The notes under the pieces: model-generated
What the model saw: the letters and a program-made list of their open reading frames with translations, nothing else
Databases searched by the model: none
Told to the model about the DNA's origin: nothing
Shown: one piece after another, positions 1 to 9,860 of the stretch
Numbering within the stretch: the stretch's first letter is position 1
How the letters are laid out: each line of letters opens with the position of its first letter
Program-made: the position numbers and the translations under genes
Source of the DNA: Dyadobacter diqingensis
GTDB lineage: Bacteria > Bacteroidota > Bacteroidia > Cytophagales > Spirosomataceae
Length of the DNA stretch: 64,000 nt
Direction of reading: 5' to 3'
Assembly: GCF_024220585.1 (NCBI RefSeq)
Contig: NZ_JAMXKF010000004.1
Location: forward strand, 186,001-250,000

Positions 1-1
1 T

Positions 2-2071
2 GAAGCGTGGATCAGTGAAGGCGGTTACAAAGACTTTGCTGATATTCAGAAAACCATTATGCGTAACAAAGACACCAGTTATGTGAAATCGCGCAGTTTT
101 CGCCCGGTTTTAGTCAATTCAAATTCACGCGACGCAAGCGATCCTGGAAAAACAGCGCATTGGGAAAGTGAAACGTATCAGCCAAAAGGATGGAGAAACT
201 TTAACATCCCGGGCTATTGGGAAGACCAGGGTCTTAAAGATCTGGATGGTGTAGTATGGTTTCGCAGAGAATTTGAAATTCCCGAAAGCTGGGTTGGCAA
301 GCCGGTTAAGCTTTTTATGGGGCGCATTATAGATGCTGATGAAATGTATGTCAATGGTAAAAAAATTGGTAACACCACTTATCAGTATCCACCCCGCCGT
401 TATGAAATTCCGTCGGATTTGTTGAAAGCGGGTAAAAACACGTTTGTCATCAGGGTCACAAATCAGATAGGGATAGGCGGCTTTGTACCGGATAAACCTT
501 ATTTCATGACGGCTAACGATCAGCAGATTGATTTAAAAGGAATCTGGCAATACAAGGTCGGGCAGGTTTACAAACCTGCGGGCATTCCCGATGGCGCCAA
601 TCCTCCTCTCGTGGCTCAGAACCAGCCAACTGCGTTATTCAACGCAATGGTTGCTCCGGTACTACCCATGAAACTGAAAGGTTTTGTGTGGTATCAGGGC
701 GAGTCGAATATCAGTAATCCGAATGCTTACAATGCGTTGATGCCGGCGTTAATCCATGATTGGAGAAGACTTTGGGCTGATGAAAATTTGCCGTTTTTAG
801 TAGTACAGCTGCCTAATTTTCAGGATATCAGCTACACACCATCTGAAAGCAATTTAGCTATAATCAGAGAGGCGCAGAACAAAGCACTTACGTTGAAGAA
901 TACGGCCGTGACGGTTACAGTGGATCTGGGTGAGTGGAATGATATACATCCTTTAAATAAAAAAGACATCGGAAAAAGACTGGCGCTTTCTGCCCGAAAT
1001 CTTGCTTACAAAGAGAAGAATGTCGTTTACAGCGGTCCAAGGCTTAAATCACAAAGTATTTCGGGCGATAAGGTTATCCTGACGTTTGACGACGTGGCGG
1101 ATGGAATACGATCCGGAGACGGAGAAGATTTGCGTTGGTTTGCTGTGGCCGATTATGACAAACATTTCGTTTGGGCAAAAGTGAAAATTTTGGGCAAAAA
1201 TCAGATTGAGTTGTGGAGTGAGACGGTAAGGACACCGAAATATGTCCGCTACGCCTGGCAGGATAATCCCGAAGGAGTCAATTTTTACAATTCCGAAGGC
1301 CTACCGGCTTCGCCTTTCCGGACGGACGCAGAAATTTCGGATGAGTCAAAACCCTGGAAAGGGAAGAAAGCTGCCGTTGTATTGACCTACGATGACGCGC
1401 TGAATGTACACCTGGATAACGTCATTCCGGCTTTGGATTCTTTGAGTTTAAAAGGTACTTTTTATCTGACAGCCTCCTCGGACGCAGCCCGCAACAGGAT
1501 CAAAGACTGGCGTGTTGCGGCGGGCAAAGGGCATGAACTGGGCAATCACACGCTGTATCATCCTTGCGATGCGAGCGGTCCGGGTATGAGCTGGGTGAAA
1601 CCTGAATATGATCTGAGTAAGTACAGTCTGGGTAGAATTCAGGATGAAATAAAGATGTGTAACGCCTTTCTAAAATCCATCGATGGTCGCGATAAACGTA
1701 CATTCGCCTTCACCTGTGGTCATAAAAAAGTAGCCGAAGGTGAATTTATACAAACACTTTCTGATGATTTTGTTGCTGCCAGAGCGGTGCGGCATGAAAT
1801 GCATTCGTTTGAAGAACAGAAGCTGCTGGATATCGATTGTTATTCGATGGTTGAACAGACAGGACAACAGATGATAGAGCTCGTAAGACAAGCGCAGCAG
1901 AGCGGCAAGTTGCTTGTCTTCCTGTTTCATGGTGTGGGTGGAGAACATGCACTGAATGTTTCCAGTCAGGCGCATAGCGAGTTACTGCATTATTTGAAAG
2001 AACAGCAAAATGAAATTTATATCGATACCATGCTCAACGTCGCAGAGCATATTCGTCATGTGAAAAAATAA
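2..2071 (+). CDS. SASA-type carbohydrate acetylesterase fused to polysaccharide deacetylase (5' partial)
   Basis: The frame is open to the left edge, so the start and the N-terminal SGNH block with the nucleophile serine lie outside the window. The visible part begins inside a sialate O-acetylesterase (SASA) fold. A GH2-like sugar-binding insertion (about nt 155-540) is followed by the second half of the esterase (GFVWYQGESN near nt 680-710, and DIHPLNKKDIGKRLA with the likely catalytic Asp and His near nt 940-975). From about nt 1350 a NodB/CE4 deacetylase domain follows, with TYDDA, a metal-site NHTLYH and a late FLFHGVG histidine. The known role of such enzymes is removal of acetyl groups from xylan or related glycans. 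The two deacylating modules in one chain, next to GH67, suggest acetyl-glucuronoxylan debranching. The next gene starts 80 bp downstream without a terminator. The exact substrate is inferred. Confidence 0.85.
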   Translation, partial: EAWISEGGYKDFADIQKTIMRNKDTSYVKSRSFRPVLVNSNSRDASDPGKTAHWESETYQPKGWRNFNIPGYWEDQGLKDLDGVVWFRREFEIPESWVGKPVKLFMGRIIDADEMYVNGKKIGNTTYQYPPRRYEIPSDLLKAGKNTFVIRVTNQIGIGGFVPDKPYFMTANDQQIDLKGIWQYKVGQVYKPAGIPDGANPPLVAQNQPTALFNAMVAPVLPMKLKGFVWYQGESNISNPNAYNALMPALIHDWRRLWADENLPFLVVQLPNFQDISYTPSESNLAIIREAQNKALTLKNTAVTVTVDLGEWNDIHPLNKKDIGKRLALSARNLAYKEKNVVYSGPRLKSQSISGDKVILTFDDVADGIRSGDGEDLRWFAVADYDKHFVWAKVKILGKNQIELWSETVRTPKYVRYAWQDNPEGVNFYNSEGLPASPFRTDAEISDESKPWKGKKAAVVLTYDDALNVHLDNVIPALDSLSLKGTFYLTASSDAARNRIKDWRVAAGKGHELGNHTLYHPCDASGPGMSWVKPEYDLSKYSLGRIQDEIKMCNAFLKSIDGRDKRTFAFTCGHKKVAEGEFIQTLSDDFVAARAVRHEMHSFEEQKLLDIDCYSMVEQTGQQMIELVRQAQQSGKLLVFLFHGVGGEHALNVSSQAHSELLHYLKEQQNEIYIDTMLNVAEHIRHVKK

Positions 2072-2151
2072 TTCAAGTACGATGTTAATATCTCTGATTA
2101 TCAGCTTTCTAGATATTCTATTCAACGACACAAATCAATACCGCATTTATT

Positions 2152-4278
2152 ATGACCAGAAAATTCCTGTTATTATTTTTCAGTTTTATCCTGATCGGCG
2201 CAGCATCATTTGCCGCTGATCCATCACCCTCTGACGGTGATGACGGGTACAAGCTTTGGCTTAAATATGAGCCGGTTAAAAACTTATCCATTAAGGCTGA
2301 ATACCTTCGCTTTGCAGCTTTTATTAGCAATTCGTCCGGAGGTGAGATCGCGCAGAGTGCGTCCCGTGAGCTGCAAACAGGGTTGGGAAGTCTTTTGGGC
2401 AAAAATGTTCCTGTTACAAATCTATCGGGGAGTAAATCTGGTGGTATCGTTTTCAGGCTGGAACCTGATACCGATCTGAAAGATGAAGGTTACCGGATTC
2501 AATTGTCTGGCGGCAACATTGTTATTAGTTCAAAATCAGAAAGCGGTATTTTGTATGGAACTTTTGCCTTGTTAAGACATATGCAGATGCAGCGTTCGTT
2601 AAAAGGTCTCAACATTGCAAGCAGCCCTAAAGTACGTTATCGGATGTTGAATCACTGGGATAATCCGGATGGTACCATCGAGCGTGGTTATGCGGGGGCG
2701 TCTCTTTGGAAATGGTACGAATTGCCCGAGCGTGTTGACCCGCGTTATCAGGACTATGCACGCGCCAATGCTTCATTGGGAATTAATGGCACGGTGCTCA
2801 ATAATGTCAATGCCAGCGCACGGTTTATGTCACAGGAATATATTGCGAAAGTTGCCGCCATAGCTGACGTTATGCGGAAGTATGGTATTAAAACGTATTT
2901 GTCTGTCTATTTTGCTGCGCCCAAAACATTGGGTGGGCTATCGACTTCTGATCCGTTGGATCCTCAGGTGCGTGCGTGGTGGAAAGAAAAGGTCGCTCAG
3001 ATCTACAAAGAAATACCTGACTTTGGCGGTTTTTTAGTAAAAGCTAATTCAGAGGGTGAGCCCGGCCCGCAGGACTACGGTCGCACACATGCCGATGGCG
3101 CAAACATGCTGGCAGAAGCATTCAAACCTTATGACGGCATTGTAGTCTGGCGTGCTTTTGTCTACAAGGCAGATCCGAATGCAGACCGTTTTAAAGCAGC
3201 TTATGAAGAATTTGTACCGCTGGATGGCAAGTTTGATCCCAGAGTAATTGTACAGGTCAAGAACGGCCCTATTGATTTTCAGCCACGAGAGCCATTTTCG
3301 CCTTTGTTCGGGAATATGCCTAAAACACCGCTGGGCATGGAATTCCAGCTTACGCAGGAATACCTGGGCTTTGCTTCACACGCCGTATATGAAGCCCCTA
3401 TTTTCAAGGAATGTCTGGATTCGGACACCTATGTAAACGGGAAGGGATCGACCGTTGCAAAAGTTGTAGATGGAAGTTTACATGGATATTCACGCACACT
3501 GATGGCTGGTGTTGCCAATACAGGAAACAGCAGAAACTGGACGGGACATCCGCTGGCGCAGGCCAACTGGTATGCATTCGGAAGGCTTAGCTGGGATCAT
3601 CAGCTTAGTTCAGAAGATATAGCCCGTGAATGGACTGAGCTGACTTTGACGCGTAATCAAAAAGCGCGGGAGAATATCGTTGGACTGATGATGCGATCAC
3701 GTGAGATCTATGTCGATTACAACACGCCTCTTGGACTCTCCCGGCCCTGGATGGGCGTTCACTTCGCTCCTGAACCCTGGCAAAATAGGGGTTCCCGGCC
3801 AGACTGGACAGCCGTCTATTATCACCGGGCTGATTCCGCCGGTCTTGGGTTTGACAGAACAGCTTCCGGCAGCAGTGCCCTGGCACAATACCGGCCAGAG
3901 GTAGAGCAGCAATGGAATAATCCTGACAAAACCCCATTGACATATCTGCTATGGTTTCATCACGTTGGCTGGGATAAAAAGCTTAGCACCGGACGAACGC
4001 TGTGGGAGGAACTTTGTACCCGTTTTTACACCGGTGCAGATTCGGTGTCATGGATGCAGCAGCAGTGGGATCTGGCAAAAGGAAGTCTGGATCCGCAGGT
4101 ATATACCGATGTTGCCCAGCGATTAAAGGTTCAGCATAGAGAGGCGATCTGGTGGAGAGATGCCTGGGTTTTGTATTTACAGACTTTTGCCAAAAAACCG
4201 GTTCCGGCGGGCTTTGAGCCGCCGAAACAGACTTTGGAAGAAGTCAAAAAGTCGGTGGATATTTATCTGATGAGATAG
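2152..4278 (+). CDS. GH67 alpha-glucuronidase
   Basis: The 708-residue protein matches the usual length of GH67 alpha-glucuronidases, which release (4-O-methyl)glucuronic acid from the non-reducing-end xylose of xylo-oligosaccharides. An N-terminal signal peptide (residues 1-21, ending SFAA) points to the periplasm. Family hallmarks are visible: LNHWDNPDGTIERGYAG near 167-183, KANSEGEPGPQDYGR near 297-311 with the likely acid glutamate, KNGPIDFQPREP near 370-381 and MEFQLTQEYLG near 395-405, which carry the Asp/Glu pair expected to activate water. It lies 80 bp after the esterase fusion and 48 bp before a sodium symporter, so the three are probably one operon. There is no T9SS tail, which agrees with action on imported oligosaccharides. 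Confidence 0.95.
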   Translation: MTRKFLLLFFSFILIGAASFAADPSPSDGDDGYKLWLKYEPVKNLSIKAEYLRFAAFISNSSGGEIAQSASRELQTGLGSLLGKNVPVTNLSGSKSGGIVFRLEPDTDLKDEGYRIQLSGGNIVISSKSESGILYGTFALLRHMQMQRSLKGLNIASSPKVRYRMLNHWDNPDGTIERGYAGASLWKWYELPERVDPRYQDYARANASLGINGTVLNNVNASARFMSQEYIAKVAAIADVMRKYGIKTYLSVYFAAPKTLGGLSTSDPLDPQVRAWWKEKVAQIYKEIPDFGGFLVKANSEGEPGPQDYGRTHADGANMLAEAFKPYDGIVVWRAFVYKADPNADRFKAAYEEFVPLDGKFDPRVIVQVKNGPIDFQPREPFSPLFGNMPKTPLGMEFQLTQEYLGFASHAVYEAPIFKECLDSDTYVNGKGSTVAKVVDGSLHGYSRTLMAGVANTGNSRNWTGHPLAQANWYAFGRLSWDHQLSSEDIAREWTELTLTRNQKARENIVGLMMRSREIYVDYNTPLGLSRPWMGVHFAPEPWQNRGSRPDWTAVYYHRADSAGLGFDRTASGSSALAQYRPEVEQQWNNPDKTPLTYLLWFHHVGWDKKLSTGRTLWEELCTRFYTGADSVSWMQQQWDLAKGSLDPQVYTDVAQRLKVQHREAIWWRDAWVLYLQTFAKKPVPAGFEPPKQTLEEVKKSVDIYLMR

Positions 4279-4326
4279 CCGGTTTAGCATCAATTAATTT
4301 AAAGATTTATCAAAATATACTTTTCA

Positions 4327-5943
4327 ATGAAGCAGTTACAGTCGCTTGATTACATAATTTTCTTTGTCTACTTTATCATTGTGTCGGTATATGGCTACTG
4401 GATTTACAATCGGAAGAAAAGTGAATTAGCTTCAACCAAAGATTTTTTTCTGGCGGAAGGATCTTTGACCTGGTGGGCAATCGGGGCTTCTTTGATTGCC
4501 TCCAATATTTCCGCTGAACAGTTTATCGGGATGTCCGGAAACGGTTTTTCGATGGGACTGGCCATATCAAGTTACGAATGGATGGCAGCTGCAACACTGG
4601 TAATTGTTGCGCTCTTTTTTATGCCAATATATTTGAAGAACAAGATTTTTACCATGCCCCAATTTTTAAGCCAACGTTATAATCCAACAGTTAGCCTCAT
4701 CATGGCAATTTTCTGGCTGGGGTTATACATTCTGGTGAATTTGACCTCAATTTTATACCTGGGAGCATTGGCCGTGTCTGGCATTTCAGGTCTGGATTTT
4801 GACCTGTGTATGTGGGGGCTTGCTATTTTTTCAATTGTGATCACAATCGGGGGAATGAAAGTGATTGGTTTTACCGATGTAATACAGGTTTTCTTTCTGA
4901 TTATCGGTGGACTTGCGACGAGTTACATTGCCATCAATCTGGTTTCGGATAATTTTGATACAGCAGGTCTGTTCAACGGCCTTAAAATGATGAAAGAAAG
5001 TCACGATGATCATTTTCATATGATCTTTAAAGAAGGCAGCACGCATTATATGGAGTTACCCGGTCTGACGGTTCTGTTAGGCGGGATGTGGATCGTGAAC
5101 CTGAATTACTGGGGATGCAACCAGTATATTACCCAGCGTGCGCTGGGGGCGGACCTTAAAACGGCGCGTAACGGACTGCTGTTTGCCGCTTTTTTGAAAC
5201 TTTTGATGCCCGTAATTGTGGTACTTCCGGGGATTGCTGCATATACACTTTACAATCAGGGGCTGTTTCAACAGGAAATGACTGAGAATGGCGTTATCGT
5301 TGCAGATAAGGCCTATCCGGTATTGCTGAACTTATTACCTGCCGGATTGAAAGGACTTTCATTTGCTGCACTAACCGCAGCCATTGTCGCATCGCTGGCA
5401 GGAAAAGCCAATAGTATTTCAACGATTTTTACGCTTGATATTTTCAAGATTTACATTGGTAAAAACAGATCCGAAGCACAGCTTGTAACCATTGGCCGGA
5501 TCGTAATTGTAATTTCGATGATCATGGCCATTCTGATTTCGCCATACATGGGCATCAATAAAGCAGGAGGTTTTCAGTTTATTCAGCAAATGACGGGGTT
5601 ATTGTCTCCCGGGATTTTTGCGTCTTTTATTATGGGTTTCTTTTGGAAGCGGAGCAATTCAGCCGGCGCATTATTTGCCATTGTCGGTGGTTTTATTGTA
5701 GCACTGGGTATGCACAACAACTGGCTACCCTTCGCAGACTGGACACAAGTGCCGTTTTTGGATAGAATGGGTTGGGTTTTCGTGATTTGTATCGCAGGAA
5801 TGTTTGTGCTGGGCTACATTTTACCTGACGAGAAAAAGGGCCTTGTAATTGATCCTTCCATGTTCAAAGCCCATAAAGGTTTTGTTTTTGGAGCTGTCAT
5901 TATTCTTGTTTTGCTGATCGCATTGTATACTTTCTTTTGGTAG
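4327..5943 (+). CDS. Sodium:solute symporter (SSS/SGLT family)
   Basis: The 538-residue, strongly hydrophobic protein has roughly 14 predicted membrane spans and SSS features: an N-terminal DYIIFFVYFIIVSVYGYW span, ASLIASNISAEQFIGMSG near residues 57-74 (the helix corresponding to TM1 of the SGLT/LeuT core) and a long sugar-transporter-like C-terminal half. SSS proteins of this branch import sugars or uronic acids with sodium across the inner membrane. As the last gene of the esterase/GH67 operon it is the likely importer for the released glucuronic acid or xylose-containing products. The substrate is inferred only from this context. A strong hairpin lies about 45 bp after the stop codon. Confidence 0.9.
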   Translation: MKQLQSLDYIIFFVYFIIVSVYGYWIYNRKKSELASTKDFFLAEGSLTWWAIGASLIASNISAEQFIGMSGNGFSMGLAISSYEWMAAATLVIVALFFMPIYLKNKIFTMPQFLSQRYNPTVSLIMAIFWLGLYILVNLTSILYLGALAVSGISGLDFDLCMWGLAIFSIVITIGGMKVIGFTDVIQVFFLIIGGLATSYIAINLVSDNFDTAGLFNGLKMMKESHDDHFHMIFKEGSTHYMELPGLTVLLGGMWIVNLNYWGCNQYITQRALGADLKTARNGLLFAAFLKLLMPVIVVLPGIAAYTLYNQGLFQQEMTENGVIVADKAYPVLLNLLPAGLKGLSFAALTAAIVASLAGKANSISTIFTLDIFKIYIGKNRSEAQLVTIGRIVIVISMIMAILISPYMGINKAGGFQFIQQMTGLLSPGIFASFIMGFFWKRSNSAGALFAIVGGFIVALGMHNNWLPFADWTQVPFLDRMGWVFVICIAGMFVLGYILPDEKKGLVIDPSMFKAHKGFVFGAVIILVLLIALYTFFW

Positions 5944-5987
5944 ACAGCATCATTTCTGAGGAGCAATTATTTAGTAATCATATCAGT

Positions 5988-6027
5988 AAAAGGCCCCGGG
6001 GGAAAATGTTTTCCCGTGGCCTTTTAG
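5988..6027 (+). terminator. Terminator after the glucuronoxylan operon
   Basis: Arms AAAAGGCC and GGCCTTTT enclose further pairing of CGGGGGAAAA with TTTTCCCGT around a 2-nt loop. The hairpin is flanked by A-runs and T-runs, so it could work in both directions. It lies about 45 bp after the symporter stop. Confidence 0.75.
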
Positions 6028-6247
6028 TTAAAACGGAGATGGAAAAATATTAACATTCTGACAATGGGTCAGCCATGTAACTTATCCTGGCAATTTTTGA
6101 AACCAGTATATTTTTAAAGTTCATTGAGGCATCGTTAAATCATTTATTTCTGTCGGCAGCGGGCGATAATAAATTGTGTTATGCTTTAATGTTAATAATC
6201 AAATATTCTTAATTCACGAGCGGAAACTTTCCAACGCTGTTCAAAAC

Positions 6248-6298
6248 TTAAAACGCAGGTTACACCTCATTTATCTGAGACATAACCTGCGTTTTTAA
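6248..6298 (-). terminator. Terminator after the GH30 gene
   Basis: Arms AAACGCAGGTTA (6251-6262) and TAACCTGCGTTT (6283-6294) form a perfect 12-bp stem with a 20-nt loop. It lies about 40 bp beyond the GH30 stop on the minus strand and carries T-runs on both sides. Confidence 0.75.
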
Positions 6299-6337
6299 TA
6301 AACATAACCTTATTGGTAATCAATAGATCAGAGGAAT

Positions 6338-9300
6338 TTAGTTTCTTACAAACGAGCCTTTGAAGTTATCCAGACGGTAGAAATACATCCCCGGTGTAAG
6401 GAATGAAACATCAAGCCCGGCTTGCCCGGATTTTCCGAGGTCAGATTGGAGAACTTCCTGTCCGAGTATGTTCAGGATAACCAGTTTTCCATTTACCTTA
6501 TTTCCTTTGAGATCTATTGTAAGGATATCTTTAACCGGATTTGGATATACGATTACCGGCGTTAAATCTCCGTTTTTCACTGATCTGATCGAAGAATACA
6601 TATAGGTTCCATCCAAATCGACCTGTTTCAGGCGGTAGTAGCTGGTACTTTTAAGTGGAAAAAGATCAGTCAATGTGTAACGGTTTTCTGAATTACTGTT
6701 TCCATATCCCTTCACAGAAGCAATTTTTTCAAACTTCTTGGCATCTGCGCTTCGCTCGACATCAAATCCGGCATTGTTCTGTTCAGAATACGTGGTCCAT
6801 TCCAGATAAACAGTGTTTTCCACAGATTTTGCGCTAAACGCGCCTAAACGGACCGGCAGTGCAGTTTCATCTAAGGTAATTTCCAAAGTTGGGACTGCGG
6901 TTGCCAGGCCTGGGGCCAAGTAGCCATCAAATGAGCCGACAGATGGCTGTGACAAGGATGTTACCCGATTAAAAGTGAAAGTGCTATTGTTGGTCGTTAG
7001 ATAATAGCTGCCGATAGGCGCTTTGATTCCAATGTAAACGCCACCCGTTATCCCCACTTGCAGGTTGCGCGCCGCACTCAGTGTAAAATCCTCATTTGCC
7101 GTAGCCGTTTTCAGGTTTGGAGATGAAGCAATTGCGCCTGCTCCTTCAAATGTGAAGGTACCCACACCAGTTACCAATACCGGCGTGTTTGCAGGAATTT
7201 TGGAAGTAGTGATAATTTTACCAATTATTTTTGGATCTGTAAATTCCAGATTGTAGGCTTTTACACCTGTTGGTATGCTGGATTCAAACGGTAATACCAA
7301 CATTTTCATTCCGTTCAATGTCGCGCGGTATGTACCTGTTGTGGACGTAAAACCTAGTGGCGTGTAAAAATCCCCACCCATATCGCTCAGTTCAAGTTTT
7401 TCGCAGATTGATCCGTTTACGACGTTCGTCTTGTCATTCAAGACGCCGCTTTGCGTGTAGAAGACCCCGTTCTTATTTGCCGCAGCAGCATGCCAGTCTG
7501 TTTGTGAAGCGATTCCAGTGGATCCGGTAAAATCAATGGAAGTGTAACCAACATCGTCCAGACAATCCAAAAGATAACTGTCTGAATCATTGTAAACTCC
7601 TGAAAATTTATAGCCTTTTTCATTACCAACTGCCAAATACACATTCTGGAATTTGAAGGTCAGTGCCGAGCTGAAATTGTTATTCCGAAGTCCAATAATT
7701 CCGGTACAGCCGTTGGTAAGCACATTTTCAGAAATGTCAAAAACCAGGTCAAAATTGGCTCTTCTGGGAAAGGCGATATCTCCATAATTTTGCGACCTTA
7801 CTGCCCCGTCCTTGTCAACATAATAGAGCGTGGTTTGGGCAGAAGTGTAAAGGTTGGATGATGACAAACTTTCTACTCTGAAAACCAGTCTGTTAAATTT
7901 GCCATTGAGCTGCACATATCCATTGGCAGCAGTTGTGTTTGTGCTGATCAGCGGCATGTCGGTTTTAAATGTAACCGTTTTGTTGCTTAGCTTGTAAACT
8001 GTGCCAAAGGCAGGGTTGGTCGTAGTTTTTCCATCTATTTTTTCGAAGTTAATGAGCTCACTGCTCATTTGTGAAACGGTTCGCTCTCCGCTTTTACTGA
8101 AAACAAGTGTCGTTATACTCGATGCGCCGATGGTTACCTTTGGTCGGGCTGTTTCACCAGTAAATGCTACATCTGTTTCGATTAGACTTGTTGCGGCAGT
8201 GGTTGTTATCGCTTTCCCGGACGTAGAAAGAAACGGCAAATCAACGGATAAGTTATAGGAATTGGCCGAAGAATTGATCACCACTACAAAAACTTTATCG
8301 CCTGTTTCGGAGATGTACGAAGAGCCGTTCAGCGCGCTGGTATTGTCGTTCCATATATTTTGGATTCGTTTCGCACCTGTGACATACTTCGCATAATGGG
8401 AGAGTATATTTCCGCGTTTGGTTATGGCTCCGGCAACAGTTCCAAATTGTCCATCACCCATTGGCCCGTAATAACGCTTGGTCGCATAATGTACCCACGC
8501 GTTGACATTGGCAAGCATTGCTTCATTTATCTTCGTGGCGAAGTCGAAGGCGTCGCTTTGCCAATTGTAATTGCGGGAAGTGCCTCCGGAATTCCAGTTG
8601 ATCAGGTACTCGGTCATCCAGGCTTCTTTACCCTGCGCCTGCACATTAAGCAGTCCTGACTGGATTGCGCCATATTGATGTCCACCGAAAATTTCAAAGT
8701 TGGCCAGTACGGTCGGATCCAGGAAAGCGGTTGCATAACTGTCAGTGATTCCAACGGTTTCGGGAGCTATGATCTTACAATTGATCTTGTCACCCTGCTC
8801 CCGAATGAACTTGGCCATTTGCGCAGGCGTCCAGATACATCCGGCATAATCGACCTGATAATCGGGCTCGTTTTGCAGGGATATTGCGTATAATTCTACC
8901 CCGTTGGTTCTGAGATAGGTTACAAAATCATCGAGGTATTTTGCATAGTCCGCATAATGTTCCTCTTTTAGATTTACCGCCCTAACCACACCATTTTCAT
9001 CCGTGTAGCGCGAGGCAGTTGTATTGTAGGTTTTCCATTCCGCAGGCATGGACCAGGGGGAAGCGAATATCTTCAACCCCAGCGATTGCGCCAACTGAGC
9101 GGTAGCCAGAGATTGCGGCCAGTTGGCTTCTCCGATAGGAATATAGATCCGCATGATGTTGTAACCTGCTTCGCTGTTTTCGCCCCACATTTTTCTGATT
9201 TCTTCCTCAGTCATATGGTTGTACCCAAACTGGGGGCTATTTACAAACCCGCCAAAACCGGTGATTTTCTGATAGGATACATCTTTATTGAGCTTTACGG

Positions 9301-9397
9301 TCGCATTTCTCACCTGGGCAAACGCAGAAGTGTTAAACAGGGTTAACGCAGCTATGAATAAGGCTGGAATAAATAATTGTAGTAATTTTATTTTCAT
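6338..9397 (-). CDS. GH30 xylanase-like glycoside hydrolase with T9SS sorting domain
   Basis: The 1019-residue protein has a signal peptide (residues 1-27, ending SAFA) and a GH30 catalytic domain at about 30-440. SLQNEPDY carries the likely acid/base Glu177 and WMTEYL the likely nucleophile Glu263. The style (KITGFGGFVNSP, WSMPAEWKTYN) resembles GH30_8-type endoxylanases, some of which recognise glucuronic acid side chains. Residues 440-840 are beta-rich and unassigned; they may bind carbohydrate. Residues 850-940 look like the Ig-like stretch usual before a sorting tag, and 945-1019 (YPNPVKDILTIDL to the end) is a type A T9SS sorting domain, so the enzyme is probably exported to the cell surface or medium. 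It faces the GH67 operon and fits upstream glucuronoxylan cleavage. Xylan specificity is inferred. Confidence 0.88.
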   Translation of the reverse strand: MKIKLLQLFIPALFIAALTLFNTSAFAQVRNATVKLNKDVSYQKITGFGGFVNSPQFGYNHMTEEEIRKMWGENSEAGYNIMRIYIPIGEANWPQSLATAQLAQSLGLKIFASPWSMPAEWKTYNTTASRYTDENGVVRAVNLKEEHYADYAKYLDDFVTYLRTNGVELYAISLQNEPDYQVDYAGCIWTPAQMAKFIREQGDKINCKIIAPETVGITDSYATAFLDPTVLANFEIFGGHQYGAIQSGLLNVQAQGKEAWMTEYLINWNSGGTSRNYNWQSDAFDFATKINEAMLANVNAWVHYATKRYYGPMGDGQFGTVAGAITKRGNILSHYAKYVTGAKRIQNIWNDNTSALNGSSYISETGDKVFVVVINSSANSYNLSVDLPFLSTSGKAITTTAATSLIETDVAFTGETARPKVTIGASSITTLVFSKSGERTVSQMSSELINFEKIDGKTTTNPAFGTVYKLSNKTVTFKTDMPLISTNTTAANGYVQLNGKFNRLVFRVESLSSSNLYTSAQTTLYYVDKDGAVRSQNYGDIAFPRRANFDLVFDISENVLTNGCTGIIGLRNNNFSSALTFKFQNVYLAVGNEKGYKFSGVYNDSDSYLLDCLDDVGYTSIDFTGSTGIASQTDWHAAAANKNGVFYTQSGVLNDKTNVVNGSICEKLELSDMGGDFYTPLGFTSTTGTYRATLNGMKMLVLPFESSIPTGVKAYNLEFTDPKIIGKIITTSKIPANTPVLVTGVGTFTFEGAGAIASSPNLKTATANEDFTLSAARNLQVGITGGVYIGIKAPIGSYYLTTNNSTFTFNRVTSLSQPSVGSFDGYLAPGLATAVPTLEITLDETALPVRLGAFSAKSVENTVYLEWTTYSEQNNAGFDVERSADAKKFEKIASVKGYGNSNSENRYTLTDLFPLKSTSYYRLKQVDLDGTYMYSSIRSVKNGDLTPVIVYPNPVKDILTIDLKGNKVNGKLVILNILGQEVLQSDLGKSGQAGLDVSFLTPGMYFYRLDNFKGSFVRN

Positions 9398-9860
9398 TGG
9401 TTTAAATGGTTGATTATTAATGTTTTAGTGGGAAATGTATTGCGTAATGCAGCAAGCGCGCTGAGTTTGAAACGTCGTGTGCAGAAACGGTGACGCTTCT
9501 GCACGGCTAATCCGGCGGGACATCTTTTACCATAATATATATATGATTTGCTTAATAAATAATATAATTTTATTGAGCAAAGTACGGCAGGGAGAAAATG
9601 AAACTATGGCACAAATCGTCAAATTTGTGGTAAGTATGTTCGGTTGGTGAAGGAAGTCTGATTTTGCTTGTGTATTTCTGTGTTCAGGCAGTCACGGATA
9701 GTACTGAGACAGCCAAGAAATACAGCCATATTTTTATTTGAAAGAAAAATATGTGCTACTTTAGAATGCTTGCCGCTTTGTAAGGTTGTTTTATGATTGC
9801 GATGCAGCATGATGTGTGTTCAACCGTTCTCTAACAGGTGGAAAATTAAATAGTAATACT
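9398..9860. promoter_or_regulatory. Divergent promoter region between GH30 and the molybdenum hydroxylase
   Basis: This 463-bp region must hold promoters for both flanking genes. On the minus strand a TACTTTG element at about 9578-9584 resembles the Bacteroidota -7 box and would give the GH30 gene a leader of about 180 nt. On the plus strand TTTG followed by TACTTTAG (about 9737-9764) is a weak candidate for the hydroxylase genes. An inverted repeat with arms GTGCAGAA and TTCTGCAC (9479-9504) lies in the GH30 leader and could be a regulator site or an RNA hairpin. No supported gene is seen here. Confidence 0.4.

Larger units (their letters stand above)
5944..6337. other. Convergent intergenic region with two terminators
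   Basis: This 394-bp gap separates the converging symporter and GH30 genes. It holds two strong hairpins, listed separately, near each gene end. The middle part (about 6030-6245) is AT-rich, and I see no supported gene in it. Confidence 0.6.
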
